64,000 bases of DNA from an uncultured Desulfobacterales bacterium. Its GTDB lineage: Bacteria; Desulfobacterota; Desulfobacteria; Desulfobacterales; JAHEIW01. A program made the position numbers and the translations under genes. This document shows, piece by piece, positions 37,195 through 45,212 of this stretch; positions within the stretch are counted from its first letter, which is position 1, and the number at the start of each line of letters is the position of its first letter. Under the pieces are notes generated by a model. It was given only the letters and a program-made list of their open reading frames with translations. It made no database searches and was not told the DNA's origin. The stretch lies in assembly GCA_947259495.1 (NCBI GenBank), contig CAMYLV010000031.1, positions 30,640 through 94,639 of the forward strand. Direction: 5' to 3'.

Positions 37195-38222
37195 CAGTTT
37201 CCTCCAGTTTGGTTAACCCGTCCGCGAATAAGGGCGTCCGGGTGCTGGTCGAGGTAATCGGCCAGTACGCGCAAGGAGCGAGCGGCTCCGGAAATTTCTC
37301 GCATGGTTGTTGTAATTTCAAAACGAAGCTGGGAACCTTCTGCCGCCAAATTTTCTATGCCCTTAAGGGCGCCATTGGCCTGATCCAGAGCCGTTGTTGC
37401 CGATTCAGCAGCTTTTTTAATGCTTAATATCATTTGGGTTGCTTGTTGATCGAAATTACCGATCAGCTTGCGGGCATCACCGATGCCGGCCCTGGCTTCG
37501 ACAAGGGTTTGATCAAGACGGGTCGCCAACGGCTCAACCTTGCTGTCCACCTCGCGGACTAAATTTTTAACCGCCATGAGCGTTTCTTTTAATTCGCCGA
37601 TACTTGCATGCAGATCGGGAGAATTTGCCAGCTTGTTGATGCCGTCCATCGCCCGTTTGACATCATTCACGATATCGCCCCATGAAATGTTTTCAAGCGA
37701 TTTTTCAAGTCTTTGCAGCGGCGTTGGAATGGAAGGAATTTCCAACCAGGTAAGGTGCAGCTGGTCTTTTAACTTATCGGTCCCGCGAAGACTGGCGGGT
37801 GCGTTCGGATGAAAATCAAGGTTGATCAACAATTGACCGGTCACCAGGCTCTGCATTTGCAACTGGGCTCTCAAACCCTTTGAAACCAGTGCCCGGTGCA
37901 TTCCCTTGTCGCTGTCTGTCGTACGAGGACCAATGTCCTGGAACTTTTGCGGGTTGATCTCAAAGATTACCGGAATAGTCACATCAAGATCAGTCGGATT
38001 AAACCCCACAATGATGTCGGTCACCTGGCCGATGTTAACCCCTCTAAAAGAAACCGGCGATCCGACATTCAGTCCTTTCACAGAGCCGTCGAAAAAAGTT
38101 AAAAACGTTTCGGTTTTTGTAAAAAACTTGCCGGAGCCAAGAACGATCACCGCAACTGTTGCCAGTGTAATTGCCCCTACCACAAAAACCCCAATTATTG
38201 TTTTATTTGCCGGTTTGCTCAT
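37194..38222 (-). CDS. MCE-domain protein (MlaD family), long form
   Basis: 342 residues with an N-terminal membrane helix (IGVFVVGAITLATVAVIVLG), one MCE domain (FFDGSVKGLNVGSPVSFRGV, NIGQVTDIIV, KGLRAQLQMQSLVTGQLLINLDF) and about 170 residues of helix-forming sequence. The helical tail resembles the needle-forming C-terminal part of extended MCE proteins, which may bridge the periplasm. It is more than twice the length of the MlaD at 30.5 kb, so the two systems differ in architecture. AAGGGTG precedes the ATG. A TGGAGTAAT repeat run lies just upstream (38238-38280). Confidence 0.92.
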   Translation of the reverse strand: MSKPANKTIIGVFVVGAITLATVAVIVLGSGKFFTKTETFLTFFDGSVKGLNVGSPVSFRGVNIGQVTDIIVGFNPTDLDVTIPVIFEINPQKFQDIGPRTTDSDKGMHRALVSKGLRAQLQMQSLVTGQLLINLDFHPNAPASLRGTDKLKDQLHLTWLEIPSIPTPLQRLEKSLENISWGDIVNDVKRAMDGINKLANSPDLHASIGELKETLMAVKNLVREVDSKVEPLATRLDQTLVEARAGIGDARKLIGNFDQQATQMILSIKKAAESATTALDQANGALKGIENLAAEGSQLRFEITTTMREISGAARSLRVLADYLDQHPDALIRGRVNQTGGN

Positions 38223-38237
38223 AACAATACACCCTTT

Positions 38238-38280
38238 TATTGGAGTAATGGAGCAGTGGAGTGATGGAGTATTGGATTAT
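38238..38280. repeat. Degenerate TGGAGTAAT nonamer repeat
   Basis: About five imperfect units (TGGAGTAAT, GGAGCAGT, GGAGTGAT, GGAGTATT) lie in the 175-nt gap between the operon's ATPase and MCE genes. Confidence 0.55.
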
Positions 38281-38397
38281 TCAAGACCATACTGGACATT
38301 GGTCTCCTTTATGCTAATATGATCAATCCACTCTCCTTGATCTTTTTTCCGTTCAATACTTTCAATCAGCTTTAATAATCCATTCCTCCGTCTTTTG

Positions 38398-39165
38398 CTA
38401 CCCCTTCCCCCGTGTCAAAAACTTCCGCAGCTCCGGGTCTTTGGTTTCCTCGAGCAGTTTTTTAGGGTCCCCGGTAGCGGTCATGGTTTTCTTGTTCGCA
38501 TCCAGAAACACAGAGTTGTTTCCGATAGCAAAGATGCTGGCCAGCTCGTGGGTGACCACGACGATGGTGGAACCCAGACTTTCGCGAAGCTCTAAGATCA
38601 GATCATCGAGCAAGCTGGCGCTGATAGGATCCAATCCGGCTGACGGTTCATCGAAAAAAAGGATATCCGGATCCAGCGCCAGGGCCCTGGCCAGACCGGC
38701 GCGTTTGCACATCCCGCCGCTGATTTCCGATGGATAATAATCTTCAAAGCCCGCCAACCCCACCAGGGCGAGCTTAAGGGATGCAATTTCACGAATCTGG
38801 CCGGGAGTCAGGTCCGTATATTCGGCCAGCGGGAGTGCGATGTTTTCCGCGAGGGTCATCGAGCTCCACAGGGCACCGCTCTGATAGAGGATACCGATAT
38901 TTTTCATGATGAGGTCGCGTTGCTCCGGTCCGGCCTCCCAGAAGTTGACGTCTTCATAAAGAACCTGACCCTTAGCCGGTGATTTAAGTCCCACCATATG
39001 ACGCATCAAAGTGCTCTTGCCGCAGCCGCTTCCGCCCATGATGATAAAGATATCACTACGGTTGACTTCAAAATTTAGATCGTGCTGTACAACGAAGCTT
39101 CCATAGGCCATGGTAAGGTCTTTTACGGTAATGTGGGGCTCTTTGTTTGTTTCCGATTCAGACAT
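38398..39165 (-). CDS. MlaF-type ABC ATPase, canonical length
   Basis: 255 residues: Walker A GGSGCGKST, signature ISGGMCKRAGLARAL, Walker B ILFFDEPSAGLD and H-loop VVTHELASI. It powers the permease encoded upstream to move lipids through the MCE protein. It ends soon after the ATPase domain, in contrast to the GGDEF-like fusion at 29.3 kb. No good ribosome-binding site is visible before the ATG at 39165. It is separated from the permease gene by 269 nt of low-complexity palindromic repeat. Confidence 0.93.
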   Translation of the reverse strand: MSESETNKEPHITVKDLTMAYGSFVVQHDLNFEVNRSDIFIIMGGSGCGKSTLMRHMVGLKSPAKGQVLYEDVNFWEAGPEQRDLIMKNIGILYQSGALWSSMTLAENIALPLAEYTDLTPGQIREIASLKLALVGLAGFEDYYPSEISGGMCKRAGLARALALDPDILFFDEPSAGLDPISASLLDDLILELRESLGSTIVVVTHELASIFAIGNNSVFLDANKKTMTATGDPKKLLEETKDPELRKFLTRGKG

Positions 39166-39230
39166 GAACTATTTTTATTTCCAAAAGCTTGTTTGCGAAT
39201 AGCTCCAGGTGTCAAAAATTAGTTGGTGGC

Positions 39231-39371
39231 AGGTGTCAGGTTTCAGTTAACAGATGACGGAAGACAGAAAACAGGGGTCAGATAGGTTGCTTCATCTTCC
39301 GTTTTTAGCATCTGTCTTCTGTCGTCTGACCGCTGTCCTCTGAAAAACTGACACCTGAACACTGAAACCTT
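39231..39371. repeat. Imperfect palindrome made of CTGTCCTCTGAC words
   Basis: Two mirrored runs, AGGTGTCAGGTTTCAGTTAA...GACAGAAAACAGG and CTGTCTTCTGTCGTCTGACC...AACTGACACCTGAAC...AGGT, form a long imperfect hairpin inside the second lipid-transport operon. The same words recur at 16441, 55810 and 57888. Confidence 0.6.
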
Positions 39372-39434
39372 ATAACGGAATTCCATCAGGAATTCTCACT
39401 AAACACCAAATACTAAACACTAAACTTACAAACC

Positions 39435-40589
39435 TTAAATCCCCAATACATTGGTCACCACAGTAATGAGCGCGGTTGCCAGGATGATGCAGACGATGGA
39501 TGTCACCACGGCTGACGTGGCCGCATCACCGACGGATGAGGCGCTTCTGCCGCACTGCATACCTCTGAGACATCCGGCGAGGGCGACCAAAACGCCAAAT
39601 ACTTCTGCCTGAAACAGCCCGATAAAAAAGCTGCTCAGATTTAATGCGGCCCGGGTCTGGTCGAGGTATTGGGTAATGTTCAGGTCAAGCATACCGACGC
39701 CAACGATCAAGCCTCCCAGGACGCCCATCAAATCGGCATATACACACAGAAGCGGCATCATCAAAATCAAGGCCAGCATGCGGGGCAACACCAGAAATTC
39801 CATAGGCGATATGCCAAGGGTCTGCAGGGCATCGATTTCTTCGTTAACCTGCATGGTTCCAATTTGCGCTGCAAAAGCCGCACCGGTGCGACCCGCCATG
39901 ATAATGCCCACCATTACCGCTCCCATCACGCGCACCATGGCGATACCCACCAGATTGGCCACGAAGATCTGGGCGCCAAACATCATCAGCTGAACGGCGC
40001 CTACAAAGGCCAGGATCAGCCCCACCAGCACACTGATCAGTGAAACAATAGGCAGCGCCTGGACGCCGCATTGCTGAATGGTGAGAATCAGATCCGAACG
40101 CTGATAGTGTGCCTTGCCGACTAAAAACTTTAAAAATACCACAGAAGCTTCACCGATGAAGTTGAACGTATCTAACGATGATTGGCCGGCTGCGATCGAG
40201 GATGCGCCGATGCGAGATAACAAAGACTCCCGCAACGCTTCTTTGCGTGCGCCTTTTCTTTCCGGAACCGCAAAGGCAAGCTGCACCAATTTTCGGATGC
40301 CCTCGGGAAGCCCTTCCTGGTTCACGGAGATATTTTTTGCTGAACATTGATTGATGATCTTCGTTAAAAAGGACAGCAGACCACTGTCCCATCCTGACAG
40401 CCCCCCGGCGTCAAAAGCAATTTGTTTGATCGCAGGATCCGCTTCAACCTGCCTTCCAACTTCTTCGTCAGAAGGCAACTTTTGTTCGATCGTCCAACTG
40501 CCTTTCAGCCGAACAAGCAGTGTATCCCCCGCAGGCCGATCAAAGCTCAACTCACAGGATTCGCTCGTATTTTTAATCTCCGCTTCCAT
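39435..40589 (-). CDS. MlaE-type permease with N-terminal STAS domain
   Basis: 384 residues from the ATG at 40589; the frame stays open to 40715, but that would overlap the upstream STAS gene. Residues about 15-110 form a STAS (MlaB-like) domain with LKGSWTIEQKLPSD and FDAGGLSGWDSGLLSFLTKI. The permease domain follows: VLVGLILAFVGAVQLMMFGA, GIIMAGRTGAAFAAQIGTMQ, VNEEIDALQTLGISPMEFLV. The GRTGAAFAAQIG stretch missing from the copy at 28.5 kb is intact here. Fusion of the MlaB function to the permease occurs in other bacteria. Ribosome-binding evidence for this start is weak. Confidence 0.88.
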   Translation of the reverse strand: MEAEIKNTSESCELSFDRPAGDTLLVRLKGSWTIEQKLPSDEEVGRQVEADPAIKQIAFDAGGLSGWDSGLLSFLTKIINQCSAKNISVNQEGLPEGIRKLVQLAFAVPERKGARKEALRESLLSRIGASSIAAGQSSLDTFNFIGEASVVFLKFLVGKAHYQRSDLILTIQQCGVQALPIVSLISVLVGLILAFVGAVQLMMFGAQIFVANLVGIAMVRVMGAVMVGIIMAGRTGAAFAAQIGTMQVNEEIDALQTLGISPMEFLVLPRMLALILMMPLLCVYADLMGVLGGLIVGVGMLDLNITQYLDQTRAALNLSSFFIGLFQAEVFGVLVALAGCLRGMQCGRSASSVGDAATSAVVTSIVCIILATALITVVTNVLGI

Positions 40590-40656
40590 AGGTCTGAAAG
40601 TTAATCGGTAAAATGGATCGGTTTTTAAAATGTGGAATTTTTTTTTGGAATCAGTT

Positions 40657-41022
40657 CTAGCGGGCAGCCTTTTGCATCGTGTCCAAATACTGATCCATCT
40701 CCTGGATGCTGGCAAACACCTTCAGAGTCGGCAGGGCGTTTAAAATATCAAAAACTTTTCTGATTTGCGGCTGCAGATGTGCAAACATGATCCTGCCGTT
40801 ATTTTTTTCAAGCTCCTTTTTGGTTTTCAATAAAACCCGAACGCCCATGCTGTTAATGTAATCCAAAAATTCCAGATCAAAGATGATAACGTCCGGCACT
40901 TCTTTTAGCACCGCATCGACGGTTGTCTCTAAAATTTTGTACGTATTCCCATCGAGGGATCCAATTGGAGATACGCTGAAAACTCCGGGCCGGGTTTCGC
41001 CTGAATTGACTTTAAGCGACAT
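40657..41022 (-). CDS. STAS-domain anti-sigma-factor antagonist-like protein
   Basis: 121 residues from the ATG at 41022, preceded by AGGGAGGACAG. The STAS fold is clear: VFSVSPIGSLDGNTYKILET, DVIIFDLEFLDYINSMGVRV and RIMFAHLQPQIRKVFDILNA. The serine in YINSMG sits where RsbV/SpoIIAA-type proteins are phosphorylated. It could be a partner-switching regulator (target of a PP2C phosphatase like that at 33.8 kb) or an MlaB-like subunit of the adjacent transporter. Since the permease already carries a STAS domain, the regulatory reading is attractive but unproven. Confidence 0.85.
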   Translation of the reverse strand: MSLKVNSGETRPGVFSVSPIGSLDGNTYKILETTVDAVLKEVPDVIIFDLEFLDYINSMGVRVLLKTKKELEKNNGRIMFAHLQPQIRKVFDILNALPTLKVFASIQEMDQYLDTMQKAAR

Positions 41023-41106
41023 CTGTCCTCCCTTCGTTCGGATTGGGGTCTTGGAGCACCGGTGTGTTGGGGTGCTGGCTCTGACAGGGCGAATCAAATA
41101 CTTATT

Positions 41107-41658
41107 TCAGCCCCCTTTAAACCATTTACGAAACAACGCCTTCAACGAGATCTGTCCCATAAACGACGCTTCTTCGAGTTCTTTGACAGGTTTGTCAGCC
41201 GGCCACCACTGCACAGGATCAAATGAAAAAGACAGGCTGGACGCAAGGGCCGGGATTAATTTTTCTTCGATCAAAACGTTTTCACGTTCATCGATTTTGT
41301 TGAAATGTACACTGACCTCCTCTACATACCATTCCGGAATTTTCTCCAGGGAATCGAGAGAAACCTTAACGATTTTTTGCATATCTTTTCCTAAATAGGG
41401 CTTCAAAGACACCTCAGTGAGGCTGTCAAAGCGTGCTTTTAAAGTTTCTTTTGTGTCTTTATCATCATCGGTATCCAAGATAAACGTCAGGGTATAATAT
41501 CCGCCGCCATACGGACGCTGAAAAGAGGATATTTTAATAACGCCTTCCTGAGCCGGGTCAGTTCCACCGTCCATAACCCGGAAGCCAACGTAGGCGATCA
41601 TCTTTTCATGGGCCTTAATAGTCAGATAACTCTTTTTGGGATCAAATTCCTGGTTCAT
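41107..41658 (-). CDS. Hypothetical protein at the head of the second lipid-transport operon
   Basis: 183 residues, cytoplasmic, no signal or membrane helix, preceded by AAGGAAAA. Notable segments are KAHEKMIAYVGFRVMDGGTD, SFQRPYGGGYYTLTFILDTD and an acidic DTDDDKDTKET turn. I do not recognise the family. It stands 84 nt upstream of the STAS gene on the same strand, so it may be co-transcribed and tied to the same regulation. No function is proposed. Confidence 0.6.
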   Translation of the reverse strand: MNQEFDPKKSYLTIKAHEKMIAYVGFRVMDGGTDPAQEGVIKISSFQRPYGGGYYTLTFILDTDDDKDTKETLKARFDSLTEVSLKPYLGKDMQKIVKVSLDSLEKIPEWYVEEVSVHFNKIDERENVLIEEKLIPALASSLSFSFDPVQWWPADKPVKELEEASFMGQISLKALFRKWFKGG

Positions 41659-41809
41659 AGAATTTTTCCTTAACGCGTTGTAGGGGAATTATTAATTTTT
41701 AAAGGGCTTTACATTGTTCTTAGCAGACAAAAGACACGGTTGCAACCTGACGGACAAAAAAAGACTTTTATACCGTTTGCCTGAACGAATGAATAGTATC
41801 CAATCCGGT

Positions 41810-42244
41810 TTACGGGACCGTGCAAGCGCCAAATATCACGAATCCGACTTCATCGCCGGATGCGGTTATGACCATTTTACCGGTCTCTTCAGCGAGGGCC
41901 AAACTCCAGCCCAGGCCATCCCTGACACCTTCGATGCCGTCTTCAGCCCCCTGAATGATGACCTTGCCGTCAATCGTCTCGAAATTCTCAATATCGGTGC
42001 TCCTCTTGCTTCCGTCAGCGTGGGTGGCGCTGATTTTTTTATTTTTGAAATTTATTTTTAAAAAGTTTGGGATACCGACATCTTCAGCGGTTACCTGCTG
42101 GCATTTTCCGCCGGGTCCACATTCAACAATATCCATAATCGAACAGATCAGCTCTTTGGATCCATCAAAATCCCCGGCCACTGCCGGAATGGCGACATAA
42201 AATACGAAGGCTGCGATTAAAGTGGATTTTATCAATTTTTTCAT
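41810..42244 (-). CDS. Small secreted protein of unknown function
   Basis: 144 residues with a signal peptide (hydrophobic 8-22, cut after AVAG). The mature protein has three cysteines near the N-terminus (ELICSIMDIVECGPGGKCQQ) and one near the C-terminus (FGACTVP), which could form disulphides. The basic central strand FLKINFKNKKISATHADGSK is followed by a beta-rich part. AGAAGGAG lies just before the ATG. An inverted copy of the dispersed 104-bp element lies directly upstream (42258), so it may supply the 5' leader. I recognise no named family. Confidence 0.65.
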   Translation of the reverse strand: MKKLIKSTLIAAFVFYVAIPAVAGDFDGSKELICSIMDIVECGPGGKCQQVTAEDVGIPNFLKINFKNKKISATHADGSKRSTDIENFETIDGKVIIQGAEDGIEGVRDGLGWSLALAEETGKMVITASGDEVGFVIFGACTVP

Positions 42245-42257
42245 GTTTGGCTCCTTC

Positions 42258-42359
42258 TATAGTGGTTGTCAAAAAAACGTTCCGATTGCAGGACGTTTTT
42301 TTGCGACAACACTTATGCCGCCATCCTTTTTTCGGAACATTATAATGACAAGCGGTATA
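42258..42359 (-). repeat. 104-bp dispersed hairpin element, copy 4 (inverted)
   Basis: The reverse complement of the family: TATAGTGGTTGTC with the opposing GACAACACTTAT arm, then a TTCGGAACATTATAATGACA block and the terminal CGGTATA. It ends 14 nt before the ATG of the secreted protein on the minus strand, with the ribosome-binding site in the space between. Confidence 0.8.
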
Positions 42360-42432
42360 AAAAGCAGGCTCTTTACGCTCAGAGCGCAGTTGCAAATTCT
42401 GCCTTCTGCCTTCTGAATTCTTTCTTCCAGTA

Positions 42433-42933
42433 TTATTTAACCGAATACCCTCGTCCTTCCATGCATGCTCCGAAAGCGCGGTTGTATTCGTTGCGGCCGC
42501 GCGCATAATTATTGGCCTGTTCCCGTTCCCATTGCTGGCGTCTCTGGTCTTCGCGATTGCTCTGGCTCGATCGTCGCATGCCCCCAAGCAACGCTCCGCC
42601 GGCGCCACCAATGAGGGCACCTCTGCCGGCACCTTTTTTCCCGCCGGCAATACCGCCGACGATTGCCCCGGTAGCCCCGCCGGCTATGCCTGTTTTACCG
42701 GCACCCCATACTTCCTTTTCTTTGGCCGGTGGCCCTGAGGTTGTGGTCGGTGTTTTCATGGGATCAAATCCGGTTTGGTTCTTGGCCCAGGAATAACATT
42801 GGTATTTATCCTTCTCCATTTGATCATCGCTTTGACCCTTGGCGGGATAGACAATCGGGTCCTGGGCCGAAACTGAGCCGGCAAACCCAATCGAAAAAAT
42901 AAGGAGAAGCGTAATAAAGATCGCCTGTTTCAT
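42433..42933 (-). CDS. Glycine-zipper (YMGG-like) envelope protein
   Basis: 166 residues from the ATG at 42933 (AAGGAG upstream); the frame is open earlier, but the signal peptide starts here (hydrophobic 5-20, cut after VSA). A glycine-zipper block, GKTGIAGGATGAIVGGIAGG plus GAGRGALIGGAGGALLGGM, predicts membrane-inserting helices. It is followed by an Arg/Gln-rich helix and a terminal cysteine segment. A cysteine also occurs at KYQCYSWAKNQTGFDP, a motif common in this family. Such proteins sit in the envelope, and their role is poorly known. Confidence 0.75.
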   Translation of the reverse strand: MKQAIFITLLLIFSIGFAGSVSAQDPIVYPAKGQSDDQMEKDKYQCYSWAKNQTGFDPMKTPTTTSGPPAKEKEVWGAGKTGIAGGATGAIVGGIAGGKKGAGRGALIGGAGGALLGGMRRSSQSNREDQRRQQWEREQANNYARGRNEYNRAFGACMEGRGYSVK

Positions 42934-42972
42934 CGCAACGCTCCTTTCTTGGCGAGATGATTGTCGGTCCAT

Positions 42973-43327
42973 CTCAGGTCGAAGATGTATTTTTTAGCTA
43001 TACACAGCGTCATAATAAATTGCGTATTCGCCCTTTGAATCGTTGATTTTAAAACCACCCTATAGGGTCAAACATGCTAAACGCTGTGTATGTAGGCGCA
43101 ATGATTTATGTCGTTCTGTATAATAAGCAAAAAAGTGGTTTGTTTATTTATCTTGAAAAAATGACGAAGGGCAGCGATATGCTGCAAAGGAATATTCTGA
43201 ACATAAATATTTTTTGAGCACCCACAAGAAAATGCAAAAATGGTAAGACCGTCAAAGGGAAAGATTGATCGATATGCTTGCATTTTTTGTAATCATATCC
43301 AATCTAAAAAAGTTCTTTTTCAAATGT
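42973..43327. other. Intergenic stretch without a gene
   Basis: It contains a perfect 10-bp inverted repeat TACACAGCGT/ACGCTGTGTA (43001-43010 and 43081-43090) and a 12-bp palindrome ACCCTATAGGGT (43057-43068). No reading frame with coding character is seen. These may mark the ends of two minus-strand transcription units. Confidence 0.4.
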
Positions 43328-44971
43328 TTACCAATCCGGCCAGCGCCACTGCCGGCGTCCCTCCGCTGATGCGGGCGTTGCCAGCTCTTCAGGTCCGAGC
43401 AGGTCTCCCCAGTTGGTACGCTTTTGCATGGCTTCGACATTTTCATTGGCCACGAATTTTTGACCTTCACGGATCTGCCAGCCACCGCCCATGGCTTTAT
43501 ACATGCCAATTAAATTTAAAATGACATCACCGCGGGTGGCCGTCCACACGTCCTGCTGGTCCGTTAAAAAACGCTGGGAATCCAGCACCCGCTGGTAGTC
43601 GACCAGCCCCTCTTTGTACTGCAGCATTGAAAGGTCCACCGACCGCTGAGAGGCCGTAACACTGTCCTGCAAAAATCCGGCTTCCTCCTGTTTTCGCAAA
43701 AAACCCACCAGCGAGTCTTCCACTTCCTGCTGGGCCCTCAGAACGGTGTCTTCATAGTTGACGATCAGCTGCTGCAAAAGGGCATCTTCCACGCGCACCT
43801 GATTGTTGATGCGGCCGTAGTTAAACAGGTTCCAGCGAATTGACGGGCCACCGAAGAATTCAAAGCTGTCGGATTCAAACAGGTCACTGAAACTGCTGCC
43901 GTCCACACCACCGGATTTTGTATTTCTGGAACTGCTGGTGAGCAACCCGAAGGAGCCGAACAGTTCAAAAGCTGGGAACAGGTCGGCTTTGGATACCCCG
44001 ATCAACGGGGTCTGGGTGGCAATTTGATATTCAGCCAATTGAATATCGGGTCGGCGGCGCAATAATTCCGCCGGGATGTCGACCACCACCTGCGGCGGTG
44101 CTTTGGGAATGAGCTTGGCACCGCTGAGTAGGTGATCGATTTCACCCGGCAATTTGCCCAGCAGGATGGCCAGGGCATTTTTGGCCTGACGCATGCCGGC
44201 TTCAAAACGTGGAATGGAGGCTTCGGTGTTTTTCAACAACGATTTGGCCTGAACCACATCAAGCTCGGTGACCGCTCCGGCCTTGAACCGGATCTCGGCG
44301 ATTTGCAAAGAGCGCTGCTGGATTTTTACATTTTCTCTGGCAATTTCGAGACGTTCTTCAAAGGTGCGCAGCACCACATAGGTGCGGGCCACCTCGGCGG
44401 TTAACGAGACCAGAACGTCATCGTAGCCGGCGATGGATGATTCAAAATTGGCCACACCGGATTCGACCGCGCGCCGGAATTTTCCCCAGACGTCCAGCTC
44501 CCAGGCAACATCGAAGCCGGCATTATATTGCCAGAAAGAATCATCAATATTTATGCTATTGGGGGAATTTTCGCTCAGGCGATTATAATCGGCACCGCCT
44601 CTGCCCTGTTGCAGCTGGGGATAGACATTGCCGATCAACACGCCCAGCTGGGCCCGGGTCTGGAATATTCGCAGACCGGCGATTTGAAGCGGCAGGTTCT
44701 GCTGGTAGGCGTTTTCAACAAGGCTATTGAGGACCGGATCATTGAATACCGACCACCACTCTTTGTAGTCTGAAGGCTCGCTTTTGATATCCGGGTCGCG
44801 GGCTTCCATCCATTCTTTCTCCACCGGGGCTTCGGGTTTTACAAAATCCGGCCCTACCATGGTACAGCCGCTCAGCCACAGCACAGCGACCAGCAGAGCG
44901 GCTACCGCCAGTTTTAAAGCTACAGCATCTTTCCCGGGCAAGGACATTTTAGTGAACAAATTCGGTAGCAT
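43328..44971 (-). CDS. RND efflux outer-membrane factor (NodT/OprM family)
   Basis: 547 residues from the ATG at 44971. The lipoprotein signal has lipobox LSGC followed by TMVGPDFVKPE, the classic start of NodT-type factors. The two TolC-like repeats are visible: YNAGFDVAWELDVWGKFRRA and PSIRWNLFNYGRINNQVRVE, with ELLRRRPDIQLAEYQIATQT between. It forms the trimeric exit duct for the RND pump encoded upstream. A ribosome-binding site is weak (GAGG at long spacing). The gene follows the permease across 241 nt with no other gene. Confidence 0.93.
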   Translation of the reverse strand: MLPNLFTKMSLPGKDAVALKLAVAALLVAVLWLSGCTMVGPDFVKPEAPVEKEWMEARDPDIKSEPSDYKEWWSVFNDPVLNSLVENAYQQNLPLQIAGLRIFQTRAQLGVLIGNVYPQLQQGRGGADYNRLSENSPNSINIDDSFWQYNAGFDVAWELDVWGKFRRAVESGVANFESSIAGYDDVLVSLTAEVARTYVVLRTFEERLEIARENVKIQQRSLQIAEIRFKAGAVTELDVVQAKSLLKNTEASIPRFEAGMRQAKNALAILLGKLPGEIDHLLSGAKLIPKAPPQVVVDIPAELLRRRPDIQLAEYQIATQTPLIGVSKADLFPAFELFGSFGLLTSSSRNTKSGGVDGSSFSDLFESDSFEFFGGPSIRWNLFNYGRINNQVRVEDALLQQLIVNYEDTVLRAQQEVEDSLVGFLRKQEEAGFLQDSVTASQRSVDLSMLQYKEGLVDYQRVLDSQRFLTDQQDVWTATRGDVILNLIGMYKAMGGGWQIREGQKFVANENVEAMQKRTNWGDLLGPEELATPASAEGRRQWRWPDW

Positions 44972-45212
44972 AAAAACAACCTCGTTGTGATGAATAAATG
45001 GATTCTTGTGGATTTGATTCAACCAATTGATGCTATTCAAGATTTTGAAATATAAACCACGAATTGCAGCTGTTCGCAACCCCAAACAGCGAAAATTGGC
45101 TTGCTTTAATCGGCGTTCTGCGGATTCAGAAAAAGGTCAATCCGAATCTCATAATTTCATTGAACCAGGCTTTAGGTGGCGCTTGGGAAAAGAAAAAGCG
45201 CTGCGTTTTTTA

